Shown: positions 1-10,161 of the stretch, piece after piece
Layout: each line of letters opens with the position of its first letter
Position numbering within the stretch: position 1 is the stretch's first letter
DNA from: Ophiura sarsii
Taxonomy: Eukaryota > Echinodermata > Ophiuroidea > Amphilepidida > Ophiuridae
NCBI GenBank assembly: GCA_035610835.1
Contig: CM069457.1
Location: 39,287,319 to 39,351,318 of the forward strand
DNA: 64,000 bases
Direction of reading: 5' to 3'
Notes under the pieces: generated by a model
Seen by the model: the letters and a program-made list of their open reading frames with translations, nothing else
Databases searched by the model: none
What the model was told of the DNA's origin: nothing
Position numbers and translations under genes: made by a program

Positions 1-2739
1 GAAGTACGCTGGTCCGGAAAAGGCCACTTCTCCACATATGACCACACCATATACTACTCAGGAAATGAGAAAGGAGGGAGCAAAGGTGTAGCTTTCATCA
101 CCAGTAAAATCATCTCAAAGTATGTCTTGGGCTACAACCCAGTCAGTGACAGGATCATCTCCATCAGATTCCAAGCTCGGCCTATTAACCTCTCAGTCAT
201 TCAAATATATGCACCAACCTCCGCAGCCTCTGATGAAGATCTGGAATGTTTTTACAGCCAACTGCAGGAAACCCTTGATGGCATTCCGAAGAGAGATATC
301 ATCATGATAACAGGTGATTTCAACGCAAAAGTTGGAGAAGGCATTCAAAGCGAAGACGAAACCATGGCCTTGGGCCCGCATGGCTTGGGAAGCAGAAACG
401 AAAGAGGTAGTATACTCGTGGATTTCTGTGTAGCAAACAGACTTACTATCACAAACACAATCTTCCAACAACACCCGAGGCGGAAGTAAACTTGGATATC
501 ACCAAACGGCATCACAAGAAACCAGATTGACTACATCCTCATTAGCAGTAGGTGGAAGTCTTCTATCAAGATAGCAAAAACCCTGCCAGGGGCAGATATA
601 GGTAGTGACCATCAACTTCTGATTGCTGATTTTCGAATCAAGTTGAAGATGACCAAAGGTGCTCCCAAAACCTGCAGATTTGATTTGCAGCATCTTGATG
701 ACAAATACAGAGTGGAGACTAGAAATCTTTTTCAAGAACTGATGGTTAGAGATGAGGAAACAACTCCTGATGAACTCTGGCTGGACATCAAAAACTCTAT
801 TCTCAGCGCAGCCAAAAAACATGTTCCTAAGAAACATAAGAGAAAGACCACATCATGGCTGTCACATGAAACCATCAACTTAGCAGATGAAAGACGCCAA
901 TTGAAGGAAGCTGGTCTGCAAGGCAGTAACCTATACAGAAGACTTTCAAGTGAGGTTCAATTGAATTCTAGGAGAGATAAAAATAAGCATATCCGACAGC
1001 AATGCCAAGAACTTGAGGATCACAGTTTTCACAAAAACAGCAGAGAGCTCTTTAGATGTATAAAGAACATCACCTCAAAAACGACAACTAGATTGGCTAT
1101 CATCAAGGATGAGCAAGGAAAGGTCTTGACTGAGAGTGACGAAATCAAGGATCGTTGGAAAAACTACTGTGAAAATCTGTCTGCGTCCCAAGAAGAGACA
1201 AATGGCTCACAGGAGTCTCCCCTGCCTCCACTAGGTGAAGATGAGCCTGATATTCTTCTGTCTGAGGTCTAGGAAGCCATCAAGAAGTTAAAAAGTCAAA
1301 AGGCACCTGGTTTAGATGATATTCCAAGTGAGCTCCTGAAGCAAGCTGATGATTCTGTAGCAGTTATTATGCAAAAGCTGTGCAATACTGTGTGGAAGTC
1401 AAGAGTATGGCCAGAGGATTGGAAGAGATCAGTTTTCCTAACACTTCCAAAGAAAGGAGATGCTAGCGAATGTAAAAACCATCGTACTATCGCTCTGATA
1501 CCACATGCAAGCAAAATCCTGCTGCACATCATCAACGAACGTCTCAGACCTCATCTTGAACGTGAACTTCCTGCTGAGCAAGCCGGTTTCCGGAAAGGCC
1601 GCGGCACAAGAGATCAGATAGCCAATGTACGTCACATAATGGAAAAATGTTTTGAATTCCAGAGGGAGCTCTTCATGTGCTTCATAGACTACGCTAAGGC
1701 CTTTGATTGTGTGAGATATTCCGCATTGTGGACAGCACTACAAGAAATGGGAATCCCTTACCACCTCGTCCACCTAATTCGCAATCTGTATGATGGTCAA
1801 GCTGCCTGTGTGCGCACTGAGAAAGGAAACAGTGACTGGTTTGCTCTAGGTCAGGGAGTCCGTCAAGGGTGCATACTTTCACCAGCACTCTTCAACCTTT
1901 ATGCAGAGTCTATAATGAGACGTGCATTGGATGATTGGCCAGGGGGGCTGTCAGTAGGTGGATACCAAATACACAATCTACGTTATGCCGATGACACCAC
2001 CCTGTTTGCAACAAATATGGAAGAGATGGCGGAACTCCTGAAGAAAGTCAAGGTGGAGAGTGAGCAGCTTGGCCTACGTCTAAATGTCAGCAAGACCAAG
2101 ATCATGTCCATAGGCACAGAGCCTCTCATAATTGATGGTAATGAGGTGGAATCGGTCTCGAAATTCAACTTCCTTGGATCCCTGATCACCAAAGAGGGTG
2201 GTTGCAGCCAAGAGATTAGACACCGTTTAGCAATGGCTAGATCAGCAATGATCAACCTAAGCAAGATCTGGGCTGACAGAGGAATAACCAGAGCAACAAA
2301 AACCAGGCTTGTCCAAGCCCTTGTATTTCCAATTGCCATGTATGCATGTGAGACGTGGACCCTAACCAAAGCTGACAAAAACAGAATAGCTGCTTTCGAG
2401 ATGTGGTGTTGGAGGCGTATGCTTCGTATCGTATGGACAATGAGAAGGACCAATGTCAGTATTATTGAAGAAATAGGGGTGTCTAAACGACTTCTTCATG
2501 CTATTAACACCCAAATGCTGAGCTACTTCGGCCATATCTCACGTCGCAAGGGTAACAACCTAGAGAAGATGATCATGCAAGGCATGGTTGAAGGGAAGCG
2601 CAAGAGAGGCAGACCTCGTTCCCGGTGGATTGACCAAATAAAATTGATTACTGGACACCCTCTCCGTGATTGTTACTCCTTTGCTGAAAATCGTTATTTG
2701 CGGCGTAGTATCTGTAAGGTCACGAGCTGTCAGTCATGA
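1..2739 (+). pseudogene. LINE endonuclease-reverse transcriptase ORF with two in-frame stops
   Basis: The frame is continuous except for TAA at 487-489 and TAG at 1270-1272. The N-terminal part is an exonuclease-endonuclease-phosphatase fold: a GDFNAKVG motif near 316-339 and a GSDHQLLIADF motif near 604-636, both catalytic signatures. The RT part follows: a fingers motif QAGFRKGRGTRDQI (about 1579-1620), motif A FIDYAKAFDCV (about 1681-1713), GVRQGCILSP (about 1855-1884) and catalytic RYADDTTLFA (about 1981-2010). The C-terminal region has the CETWTLTK and FEMWCWRRMLRI motifs typical of RTE-like LINEs. The encoded enzyme would nick target DNA and prime reverse transcription there. The two nonsense changes, with no frameshifts, suggest an insertion of moderate age. 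Confidence 0.85.
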
Positions 2740-2763
2740 CAGGACCGAACCAACCAACCAACC
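1..2763 (+). mobile_element. RTE-clade LINE retrotransposon, 5' end cut by window edge, decayed
   Basis: A non-LTR retrotransposon whose endonuclease and reverse transcriptase read in a single frame from the first base. After the stop codon comes a short 3' tail of ACCA repeats (about 2748-2763), the kind of short tandem tail RTE-type elements carry. Two in-frame stops in the coding region mean this copy cannot make the full protein. The 3' end directly abuts the terminal fragment of a TTAA-type MITE. Clade assignment rests on the endonuclease-RT layout and the C-terminal Cys/Trp-rich motifs and was not checked by phylogeny. Confidence 0.85.
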
Positions 2764-2790
2764 TGGAAAAGATCACATAATATGCCTTAA
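2764..2790. repeat. Terminal fragment of TTAA-flanked MITE family (AGGYATATTATGTGATC)
   Basis: Matches the right end of the complete copies at 32443-32821 and 45869-46242 (CTGGAAAAGATCACATAA then TATGCCTTAA). Only this end is present, directly after the LINE tail, so the LINE or a deletion removed the rest. Confidence 0.7.
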
Positions 2791-2930
2791 ACATGTTTGT
2801 ACACCCTGTGGATCTAATTTCTAGACCGTTGATGATTATATGTTTTTCCATCAGATCGTCCGAGGCACAGAAAAGATTTGCTGCCCAGAAGTCGTCTCAT
2901 AGTAAATGTTTTTGAAATCGATAGGTTTAA

Positions 2931-3155
2931 GAAAATATGCGCGAAGCGCAGAAAAAAATGGCATTTACACTCCAAAATCACCCAATCACCACCGTCTTTA
3001 TAGTTTTAAAAAAGTTACACAACCCCCCTCCCTGTTTAAGAGTAAAAAGTTACATAACCCCCCCTATTTCAACATATGAAAGTTACATGACCTCCCCCCC
3101 CCCGCCCCCCCACCCTATAGTTTACCGCCCTCCAGCATAAATAATGAACGGTCCC
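2931..3155. repeat. Truncated copy of the C-rich MITE with 3-bp TTA target site
   Basis: The right terminus ATGAACGGTCCC followed by TTA (3156-3158) matches the terminal inverted repeat of the complete element at 40832-41637. Inside are three degenerate copies of a unit reading roughly AAAGTTACATAACCCCCC. The left end is missing or decayed. The small frame at 2937-3140 is a by-product of the repeat. Confidence 0.65.
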
Positions 3156-3227
3156 TTAACATTTTAATCTGTGACACAGCCTGCTGTGACACATGAATTA
3201 TATTAATTTGCGTTTTATTTTAATTAG

Positions 3228-3295
3228 GTGGACAAAGTCTTCACTAATACCAAACTAAACGATACCTATCAGAAATCAATCGTGTATTCATTGAG
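3228..3295 (+). CDS. Gene A exon: first visible part of SEA domain
   Basis: A 68-bp exon between a pyrimidine-rich acceptor (TTTTAATTAG) and a GTGAGT donor. Only one frame is open. It translates to VDKVFTNTKLNDTYQ then KSIVYSL, matching the helix region of SEA domains just before their GSVVV strand. It ends in phase 2 (AG), and the T that opens the exon at 12305 completes a Ser codon, running into AGSVVV. SEA domains sit on membrane proteins and often autocleave at GSVVV, so this join is strong evidence although the exons are 9 kb apart. The preceding exon was not found. Confidence 0.7.
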
Positions 3296-3389
3296 GTGAG
3301 TGACTGTAGAGTATATTTCTGTAATGATAATGTCATCTTATTTATATATTATATAATTCAAACCTGCATGCTTTAAAGTATCATAAACA

Positions 3390-3600
3390 TGGTTAATGGC
3401 TTTCCACGCGGCTATTATGTTACAAAACAGATTTGTCAGAAACCGTGACCAACTTTCAAAGTCTATCCCAAGAATTACTGAACCAATGCTAGGCATGTTT
3501 GTACTTATTTCAATGCATTTCTCATGGTGAATCCAAATATGGTTATGACATTAAATAATGTTGACATTTGTTAAACATTTCAGCTTCGAAAATTGTTCAG
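3390..3600. repeat. Half copy of TTAA MITE family CACTTTCCACGCGGC
   Basis: Begins with TTTCCACGCGGCTATTATG and follows the complete copy at 3929-4166 closely (AGAAACC, TACTGAACCAATGCTAGGC, TTTCTCATGGTG), but loses similarity before the right terminus. Intronic in gene A. Confidence 0.6.
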
Positions 3601-3928
3601 AGAGAAAAAATAGTATGCATAAAGATATTGTTAGATGATTGTATTTGTTTAATCCATGGACATTATTCATGGGTATTGGTTTGGTATTATTCACTTTTAG
3701 CGGAAAAGAGTGTTTGAATGAAGTTTGAACAGAGAGAGTGACTGGAGGACCACTTTTAAAGAAAGCTTCCCCACTCTAAATTCACCGACCCCAGTTTGAC
3801 TCTTTCGGAGTAGTATTTTCCATTCACTCAATCCATTCATCAAAAGAACAATCAATATACTCACGCTCTACCAATAATAAGAAATTACTTTATATCGAAT
3901 TTAAATATAGCATGCTCATCGTTTTTAA

Positions 3929-4166
3929 CACTTTCCACGCGGCTATCAGTTTACCATGAACAAAACAGATTTTTCAGAAACCTTTCCCAACTTTCAAGGT
4001 CTACCTCAATGATTACTGAACCAATACTAGGCATGTTTGTACTTAATCCAATGCATTTCTCATGGTGATTCCAAATATGATAATGAAATTCAATAATTGC
4101 GGCATTTTTGAAACATTTTGTGAAATATTGGAATGTCGTCTGCAGCCGCCTGCCGCGTGGAAAGTG
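3929..4166. repeat. Complete MITE, TTAA target site, TIR CACTTTCCACGCGGC
   Basis: Terminal inverted repeats CACTTTCCACGCGGC and GCCGCGTGGAAAGTG are flanked by TTAA on both sides (3925-3928, 4167-4170). TTAA duplication is the piggyBac signature, so mobilisation by a piggyBac-type transposase is inferred. No transposase is encoded. Related copies lie at 12680, 24750, 35435 and 50317. Confidence 0.85.
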
Positions 4167-4660
4167 TTAACCCAACAAACGTGAAATTAAATGTAAATAC
4201 TATAATATTTGATCAAATCTGTTGAGGAATATTTACTCGAGTCACACAAAAATAGTGTTTTTATCGACACATTTCGCTGGTCCATGTTTGTGTATTCGAA
4301 GTCAATAGCCGTCACCATGGGCAAATTTCAACAATGCCCGTACACTTTTGACCTTGAATTCCATTGAACTGTGACTGGCTGTGACGCATTATTGCGATAC
4401 GAAAGAATTTAAGCACAAATAATGGTATTATTTTTAACAAGTTCAACGCTATTTCATGCTTTTGTTTGAAATATATAGCCTGATTACATAGGACGTTGCT
4501 TATTTCGCACTTTCTCCAATATTATCGGATATCCGAAGTATTTTTTAAAGTTAAGATGTGGGCCTATATAGTTTTCAAAACAAAAGATATAGATTTTAAA
4601 AAGCATGTAAACTTTGTTTATAATTAAAACACATTTAAAAAATTTAAAAAAACCAGCAGC

Positions 4661-4694
4661 AACAGTGACAACAACAACAAAAACACAACACAAC

Positions 4695-4776
<82 letters not shown>

Positions 4777-4783
4777 CGACGAT

Positions 4784-4831
<48 letters not shown>

Positions 4832-4862
4832 GACAACAGCAACAACAACAGCAACAACAACC

Positions 4863-4910
<48 letters not shown>

Positions 4911-4993
4911 GCAGCAGCGACGACGACAACAACAATAACGACAACGACAACAACAACGACAACAACAACAGTAACAACAACAACAACAACAGT

Positions 4994-5028
<35 letters not shown>

Positions 5029-5035
5029 CGACGAT

Positions 5036-5080
<45 letters not shown>

Positions 5081-5107
5081 GACTATAACAACAACAACAA
5101 CAACAGC

Positions 5108-5138
<31 letters not shown>

Positions 5139-5224
5139 GCAGCAGCGACGACGACAACAACAATAACGACAACGACAACAACAACGACAACAACAACAGT
5201 AACAACAACAACAACAACAACAGT

Positions 5225-5258
<34 letters not shown>

Positions 5259-5338
5259 GTAACAACAACAACGACTATAACAACAACAACAACAACAACA
5301 ACAACAGTAACAACAACAACAACAACAACAACAACAGT

Positions 5339-5397
<59 letters not shown>

Positions 5398-5400
5398 CGA
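4661..5400. repeat. (AAC)n / (GTT)n microsatellite of about 740 bp with higher-order structure
   Basis: Nearly pure AAC triplets with interruptions (GAC, GAT, AGC, AGT). A block of interruptions beginning GCAGCAGCGACGACGAC at 4911 recurs at 5139, so the array grew partly by duplicating a unit of about 230-250 bp. Long poly-Thr, poly-Val and poly-Leu frames here are repeat artefacts. It lies in the SEA-splitting intron of gene A. Confidence 0.95.
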
Positions 5401-5714
5401 TATCTAATATAAAGCAGTACACCAACCCTGTGTGTTTACAATAGACAATATAACAACAAATATTAACAACACCAGCGCATGTTCCAACACGAAAAATAGG
5501 CAAGGAACTACCCTTGCGGGAGACTCGACCCCGGTCAACAACAATATCTACTGTTTTACAACAATTTTATTAAAAACATTCAACGATCGTTAAAAAAAAT
5601 CATACGGCGATGCTTAAAGTAGAGAAATCATTGTACCTTCCCTAAAAATATGATACAACATTTGCTCTTAACCTTTATTCATCGCCTTGATTCCCACACT
5701 AGATAGCGAATGTA

Positions 5715-6143
5715 CACTCGTCAAAAGAAGTTCCTGGACACTTAATTTAAATTAATATTTAATAGAATATATATAATTATATATATAATTGTATATCAAA
5801 ATAAGCAGAAAGTAATCCTCTAACAGCTTAACATGGAATTTAGACATGATCACTCATGCATGGCAGATCCCATTCACTTGACAATGGCAAGAAGATTGCA
5901 CACAATTGGATAATCCCTCCATTCAGATGACTGTAAATGCTCATTTCTTGCAATTTCCTTTTACGCACCTTACCATTAATGAATGTGCTCAGCCATGCAT
6001 GAATGCGTACATCTTAATTTCATACAGACATGATAGAGAATTATTGTCTGCTTATTTTGACATGCAATTGTTTAATTTATATTAAATATTTATGTTAAAT
6101 ATTTGAACTTCAATGAGTGTCCAGGAACTTCTTTTGACGAGTG
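5715..6143. repeat. TA-flanked MITE, TIR CACTCGTCAAAAGAAGTTCC
   Basis: A 429-bp AT-rich element with near-perfect inverted ends (CACTCGTCAAAAGAAGTTCC, continuing to TGGACACT) and TA on both sides (5713-5714, 6144-6145). TA target and TIR style fit Tc1/mariner-type mobilisation. No coding capacity. It ends 28 bp before the next TA-flanked element. Confidence 0.85.
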
Positions 6144-6901
6144 TATATGATGGTCATGACGAAATGCTATACAGGGTGGTTCAATAAAACCTTGACAGTT
6201 TTTTGCAGCAATTTTTTTGAAATTCTGTAGATTTAAAAAAAAATCTTTTTCAATATTCATGAACTATATGATCTTGACCATCTATGCTGAAAATATCATT
6301 ACAAATAACCTTATGGTTGCAAAATAACAGCTATTTGAACAAAGTCTGTCCCATTTCACTCTGTCCACGGGTACTGATTTCGCGATGTTACAACCAGTGT
6401 GGTTCAATAAAACGTTGACAGTTTTTCAAAGCCTTATTTTTAAAAATTGTGGGATTTGAGTGGTTTTTTTTACATATTCCTCAAAAATATCATCTTGGCC
6501 GTCTGTGCTGAAAATGTCAATGTTAATAATGTTATGGCGGCAAAATGATACCTATTTAAAGAGAGTCTCTCCAAATCTCTTTGCCCACGAGTAAGTCTAC
6601 GGGAAATGACCAGCAAGATAACATTAAATGGCATTGTCACTGTTAAGGCATAGAGCATAGACAATTACACTTCCAATATGAAAATCAATAATTCTAATTA
6701 GGGTCACTCGTGGTATTATTATTACGTATTTATTTCATAACAATTACACTGGTTTCACCTGGCGGGATCTTCAAATCTTAAATTACTTGCATGCAATTCA
6801 TCATTCAGTATTCAATGTAACGTCGTGAAATCAGTACCCGTGGACAGAGTGAAATGGGACATACTTTGTTCAAATAGCTGTTATTTTGCAACCGTAAGGT
6901 T

Positions 6902-7219
6902 ATTTATGCTAGACTCGTAATGAAAAGTCACTTAAAACAAGGTCTGGCCTTTGGCTGCAAGCAGCGTTTATTCCAAGCAAACATGTATCGACATAAATTG
7001 ACATGTTGGGGAACTGGTCATGCCGGGGGTGTCACAGCCCGTGAAACCGGGAAAATCATCGTGACAAGTGTGCACCATAAATGACCAATGGAGCATGTCC
7101 AGCTCCCCAACAAAGCACTTTGTATGAAACCTAAATGATCATCGCGTTTGTATGAAACCTAAATGATGAGTGCGAAAAACCGAATGCACCCGTACGCGTT
7201 GAGTGGGGTTTCAACACCC
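6902..7219 (-). repeat. DIRS element split direct repeat B2
   Basis: A 318-bp segment identical by eye to 7516-7833 (offset 614). It contains a small internal tandem of TTTGTATGAAACCTAAATGA. It forms the 3' end of the element on the minus strand. Confidence 0.9.
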
Positions 7220-7292
7220 CATATTAAAAGTAACCAGCATCCTGATGACCCGTGGTCATCCCAAATAGGGTGGCGGCTGGGGATGGTGGAGG

Positions 7293-7519
7293 TTGTTGAT
7301 CACCTGTTATAAAATGTCAGAAATAAGAGGCATATCCCATGCGTGTATCCGACGATGAGGGCGCTGGACGAGTGAGATCTTGGTTCAGCCAGTGTCGGTC
7401 AGACGGGTGATATCCTTGCGCTCAGGCCAGCGAAGATGGGATAAGTTGTGATACCGTAATGAAAGTCCTGGTACCATTCCAGTCTGCATAAAATAGTTGT
7501 AGTGCCAACAACTTCATTT
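7293..7519 (-). repeat. DIRS element split direct repeat A2
   Basis: A 227-bp segment identical by eye to 11914-12140 (offset 4621). It shares ATTT (7516-7519) with the adjoining B1 repeat, reproducing the expected joined-end (circle junction) sequence CTTCATTTATGCT. Confidence 0.9.
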
Positions 7520-7833
7520 ATGCTAGACTCGTAATGAAAAGTCACTTAAAACAAGGTCTGGCCTTTGGCTGCAAGCAGCGTTTATTCCAAGCAAACATGT
7601 ATCGACATAAATTGACATGTTGGGGAACTGGTCATGCCGGGGGTGTCACAGCCCGTGAAACCGGGAAAATCATCGTGACAAGTGTGCACCATAAATGACC
7701 AATGGAGCATGTCCAGCTCCCCAACAAAGCACTTTGTATGAAACCTAAATGATCATCGCGTTTGTATGAAACCTAAATGATGAGTGCGAAAAACCGAATG
7801 CACCCGTACGCGTTGAGTGGGGTTTCAACACCC
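7516..7833 (-). repeat. DIRS element split direct repeat B1
   Basis: The 318-bp partner of 6902-7219, contiguous with A2. Just beyond it (about 7871-7907) lies a run of G with two T interruptions. Confidence 0.9.
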
Positions 7834-8388
7834 ACTGCCCGGGCAACCGGGCAAACCCCACGAGAACCGGGACAGGCGCAGGGGGGGGGGGGGTGGGGGG
7901 GGGGGGTGGCTGGGAAACAGAGAGATAAACCCCACTGTGTGCAGCCCAAGCCAACTATTTAGAATACCAACCCACTAACTGAGGCATTGTCCCCTGACAA
8001 ACTGCCTTAAAGTCTGAACCAATTTTTACGAGTTGAACACAAATTTTTAAAACGTAATAATCACCTGTATCACATGTATTTGAGCATTGCCCCCGTGCAA
8101 AGTGCCCTAATATGATTGACGTATTATCAACTATTTTGCATACCGAACCACAAAAATAAGACAGTGTCCCATGCACAGGCTGCCTTAGACGATTAGAGAT
8201 TGTACCCAAATTTTACTATGAACACAAAATATGTACCATAATATCACCTGCATCACATGTATATGAGCATTGCCCCTGTGCAAAGTGCCCTAATATAATG
8301 AAGACTGAAGTGAGATCCCACGAAATTATGAGCATAGCCTAAGCAAACTGTCCTATTCATATATGAAAACTGAGCGAGGACCCTCATT

Positions 8389-8592
8389 TTATAATCGAAT
8401 GTACCTTTTGAAAGCATCAGAATGCCACCGACCCTTGTATCTAATCTGAGCATCAGTCCAACCGTTTGCCGCTGCTGTTGTCGCTGCTCCAATCCTGAAA
8501 CTGTGCGACTTGTATCTGGATGAGTCAAGACCGCAGAACTTAACCGCCTGTAGCAGCCGATTGGAAAACCAAGACCGGGATGCTGCAGCCCC
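8389..8592 (-). pseudogene. C-terminal fragment of DIRS-type tyrosine recombinase
   Basis: A short frame, different from that of the longer overlapping open frame here, reads LLQAVKFCGLDSSRYKSHSF then RIGAATTAANGW, continuing to IRYKGRWHSDAFKRYIRL and a stop. It carries the C-terminal catalytic signature of tyrosine recombinases: HxxR (HSFR), the Trp in GRWHSDAF and the nucleophile Tyr in RYI. The N-terminal half of the recombinase is absent. The gag stop codon lies only 6 bp upstream, so RT, RNase H and most of the recombinase were probably lost in one internal deletion. Such enzymes integrate the circular DNA intermediate. This remnant should be inactive. Confidence 0.8.
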
Positions 8593-8597
8593 ATTAC

Positions 8598-9389
8598 TTA
8601 GGCTGAAAAGCGGTCCTGTTGAGACCCCGCGTGTACCCAGGAAAGAAGTGCTTTACTCCACAGTGTCGTATTGACTTCCCCCCATGGAATAGGCCTGAAT
8701 TGACGTATCATACGGAACTCGGTGTCATAATATCGCCAATCCCCTCCCAGACTAGCAAGTTCCTGTACTACCTGAGAGTATTTCAATAGTGATGGTGTTC
8801 GCTGGGGAAACCGTTGAAAAGATACAGCGATAAAGACCTCGAAAGCGCCAACCCATTGCAATATGGACTCAATCTTATCTTTGGTCTTCGTTGGAGCTGT
8901 AGACAGCACTGGAACTCCATCAATAAATTCAAAAGAAAATGCATGCCGTGGAACTACCATTGAACGGCTCAACAAAATAGCAATGTCGAAAAACTCATCA
9001 CACCATATCTGCTGTTTAACCTTAGCCATAACATGGAAGTCAATAGGTGTAGATTGTGAAACTGGGTGATCAATATAATCAGTTGGCCTACCCTGAAAAC
9101 CCATTGGCATAGGCTGCATGTCAGGACCTGAAAACCCTTGGGTATTGGAATTGGAGCCCCCTGAGTTAGATGCTAACCCACCTTGGATAACGTCAGCCGC
9201 GCTCACCGAAATGACCTGTGAGTCAGACTGGCCTGTGGGACCGGTCCCCGCGTCCAGTGAATTGGGCCCTGTGACCTCTTGCTGACTAAGATTCATATCC
9301 AGGTCGTCAGTCTGGCACCCTGCTGTGCTGGATCCCGTAGCACTTCGCTTAGTTGCACGTCGCTGACTGGTCAATCTTTTAGGTGCCAT
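8598..9389 (-). CDS. Gag-like protein of DIRS/Ngaro-type element
   Basis: An intact frame of 263 codons. The Met at 9389 (MAPKRLTSQRR) is preferred over an upstream Met at 9476, because the intervening residues come from AT-rich leader and look non-coding. The first 60 or so residues are basic and Ser/Thr-rich, followed by a Gly/Ser/Gln-rich linker. The conserved part begins at IWCDEFFDIAILL and continues through ILQWVGAFEVFIAV, LLKYSQVVQELA and WRYYDTEFRMIR to PWGEVNTTLWSKALL. This W-x-x-AF ... LLKY ... YD-x-x-FR ... W pattern is what I know from gag proteins of DIRS-like retroelements, which package the element RNA. There is no zinc knuckle in the retained part. Assignment from motif memory, supported by the repeat structure and adjacent recombinase remnant. 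Confidence 0.75.
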   Translation of the reverse strand: MAPKRLTSQRRATKRSATGSSTAGCQTDDLDMNLSQQEVTGPNSLDAGTGPTGQSDSQVISVSAADVIQGGLASNSGGSNSNTQGFSGPDMQPMPMGFQGRPTDYIDHPVSQSTPIDFHVMAKVKQQIWCDEFFDIAILLSRSMVVPRHAFSFEFIDGVPVLSTAPTKTKDKIESILQWVGAFEVFIAVSFQRFPQRTPSLLKYSQVVQELASLGGDWRYYDTEFRMIRQFRPIPWGEVNTTLWSKALLSWVHAGSQQDRFSA

Positions 9390-9476
9390 CCTGCATAAAG
9401 ATAAAATTAAAATAAAAACTATGTGAAGTATCCCCAGTCCAATATCTGAAGTGCTTTTTATTACGCCAGACCTCAC

Positions 9477-10050
9477 CCTGGCTTATACTGTACCAGACAT
9501 TATACAAAATTATGCATAACTAAGTACAGTGGAATTATATGTGAATACCGTATATGGCATAAGCCAGTATGTACAGACAAACATGCACAACCAGACATAA
9601 CAATTAACCAACAAACATTCAAACAAACCGCCTGGAGATGAATACTGAACGCACGTACGTAGCTGACAGGAACACGGGGATGTAAACTAAAAGTGAACCA
9701 GAATACCTCTCGTAACCATTAAGGATGGTAGCCTGTGAAACCCGAGTGATTCTGGCCTACCCAGTTACTCCGGGGGGTATAGTTCCGCCTGCTTTTGTTC
9801 AAACTCCAGATAAACAACAATGAATAACAGGCTCACACCGTTCCAGGCATCAAAATTGCTGTGGAAACACAACGGGCCAACCGTACCCTATGGTACACAA
9901 TTATTATCAACGGCACGGTGTATGACCAACAAAGATCATGCACTAGGCACACACTGGCCCAAACATCTTATAAGATGTGGACACACAACGGGCCAACGTA
10001 CCAATTTTTTTTTTTTTTTTTTTTTTTCTACAAGTGGTGAACTCCAACTC

Positions 10051-10104
<54 letters not shown>

Positions 10105-10130
10105 CACAAGTGGTAAACTCCAACCCATGA

Positions 10131-10161
<31 letters not shown>

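Noticed and set aside
1983..2453. 156-codon minus-strand frame within the LINE
   Set aside because: Antisense to the conserved YADD-containing RT frame.
4484..5503. Long open frames (up to 339 codons) of poly-Val, poly-Thr and poly-Leu on both strands
   Set aside because: They are translations of the AAC/GTT microsatellite and its flanks, open in several frames at once.
8253..8594. 113-codon minus-strand frame starting MGLQHPGLG
   Set aside because: The same bases in another frame encode a recognisable recombinase C-terminus; this frame is a shadow.
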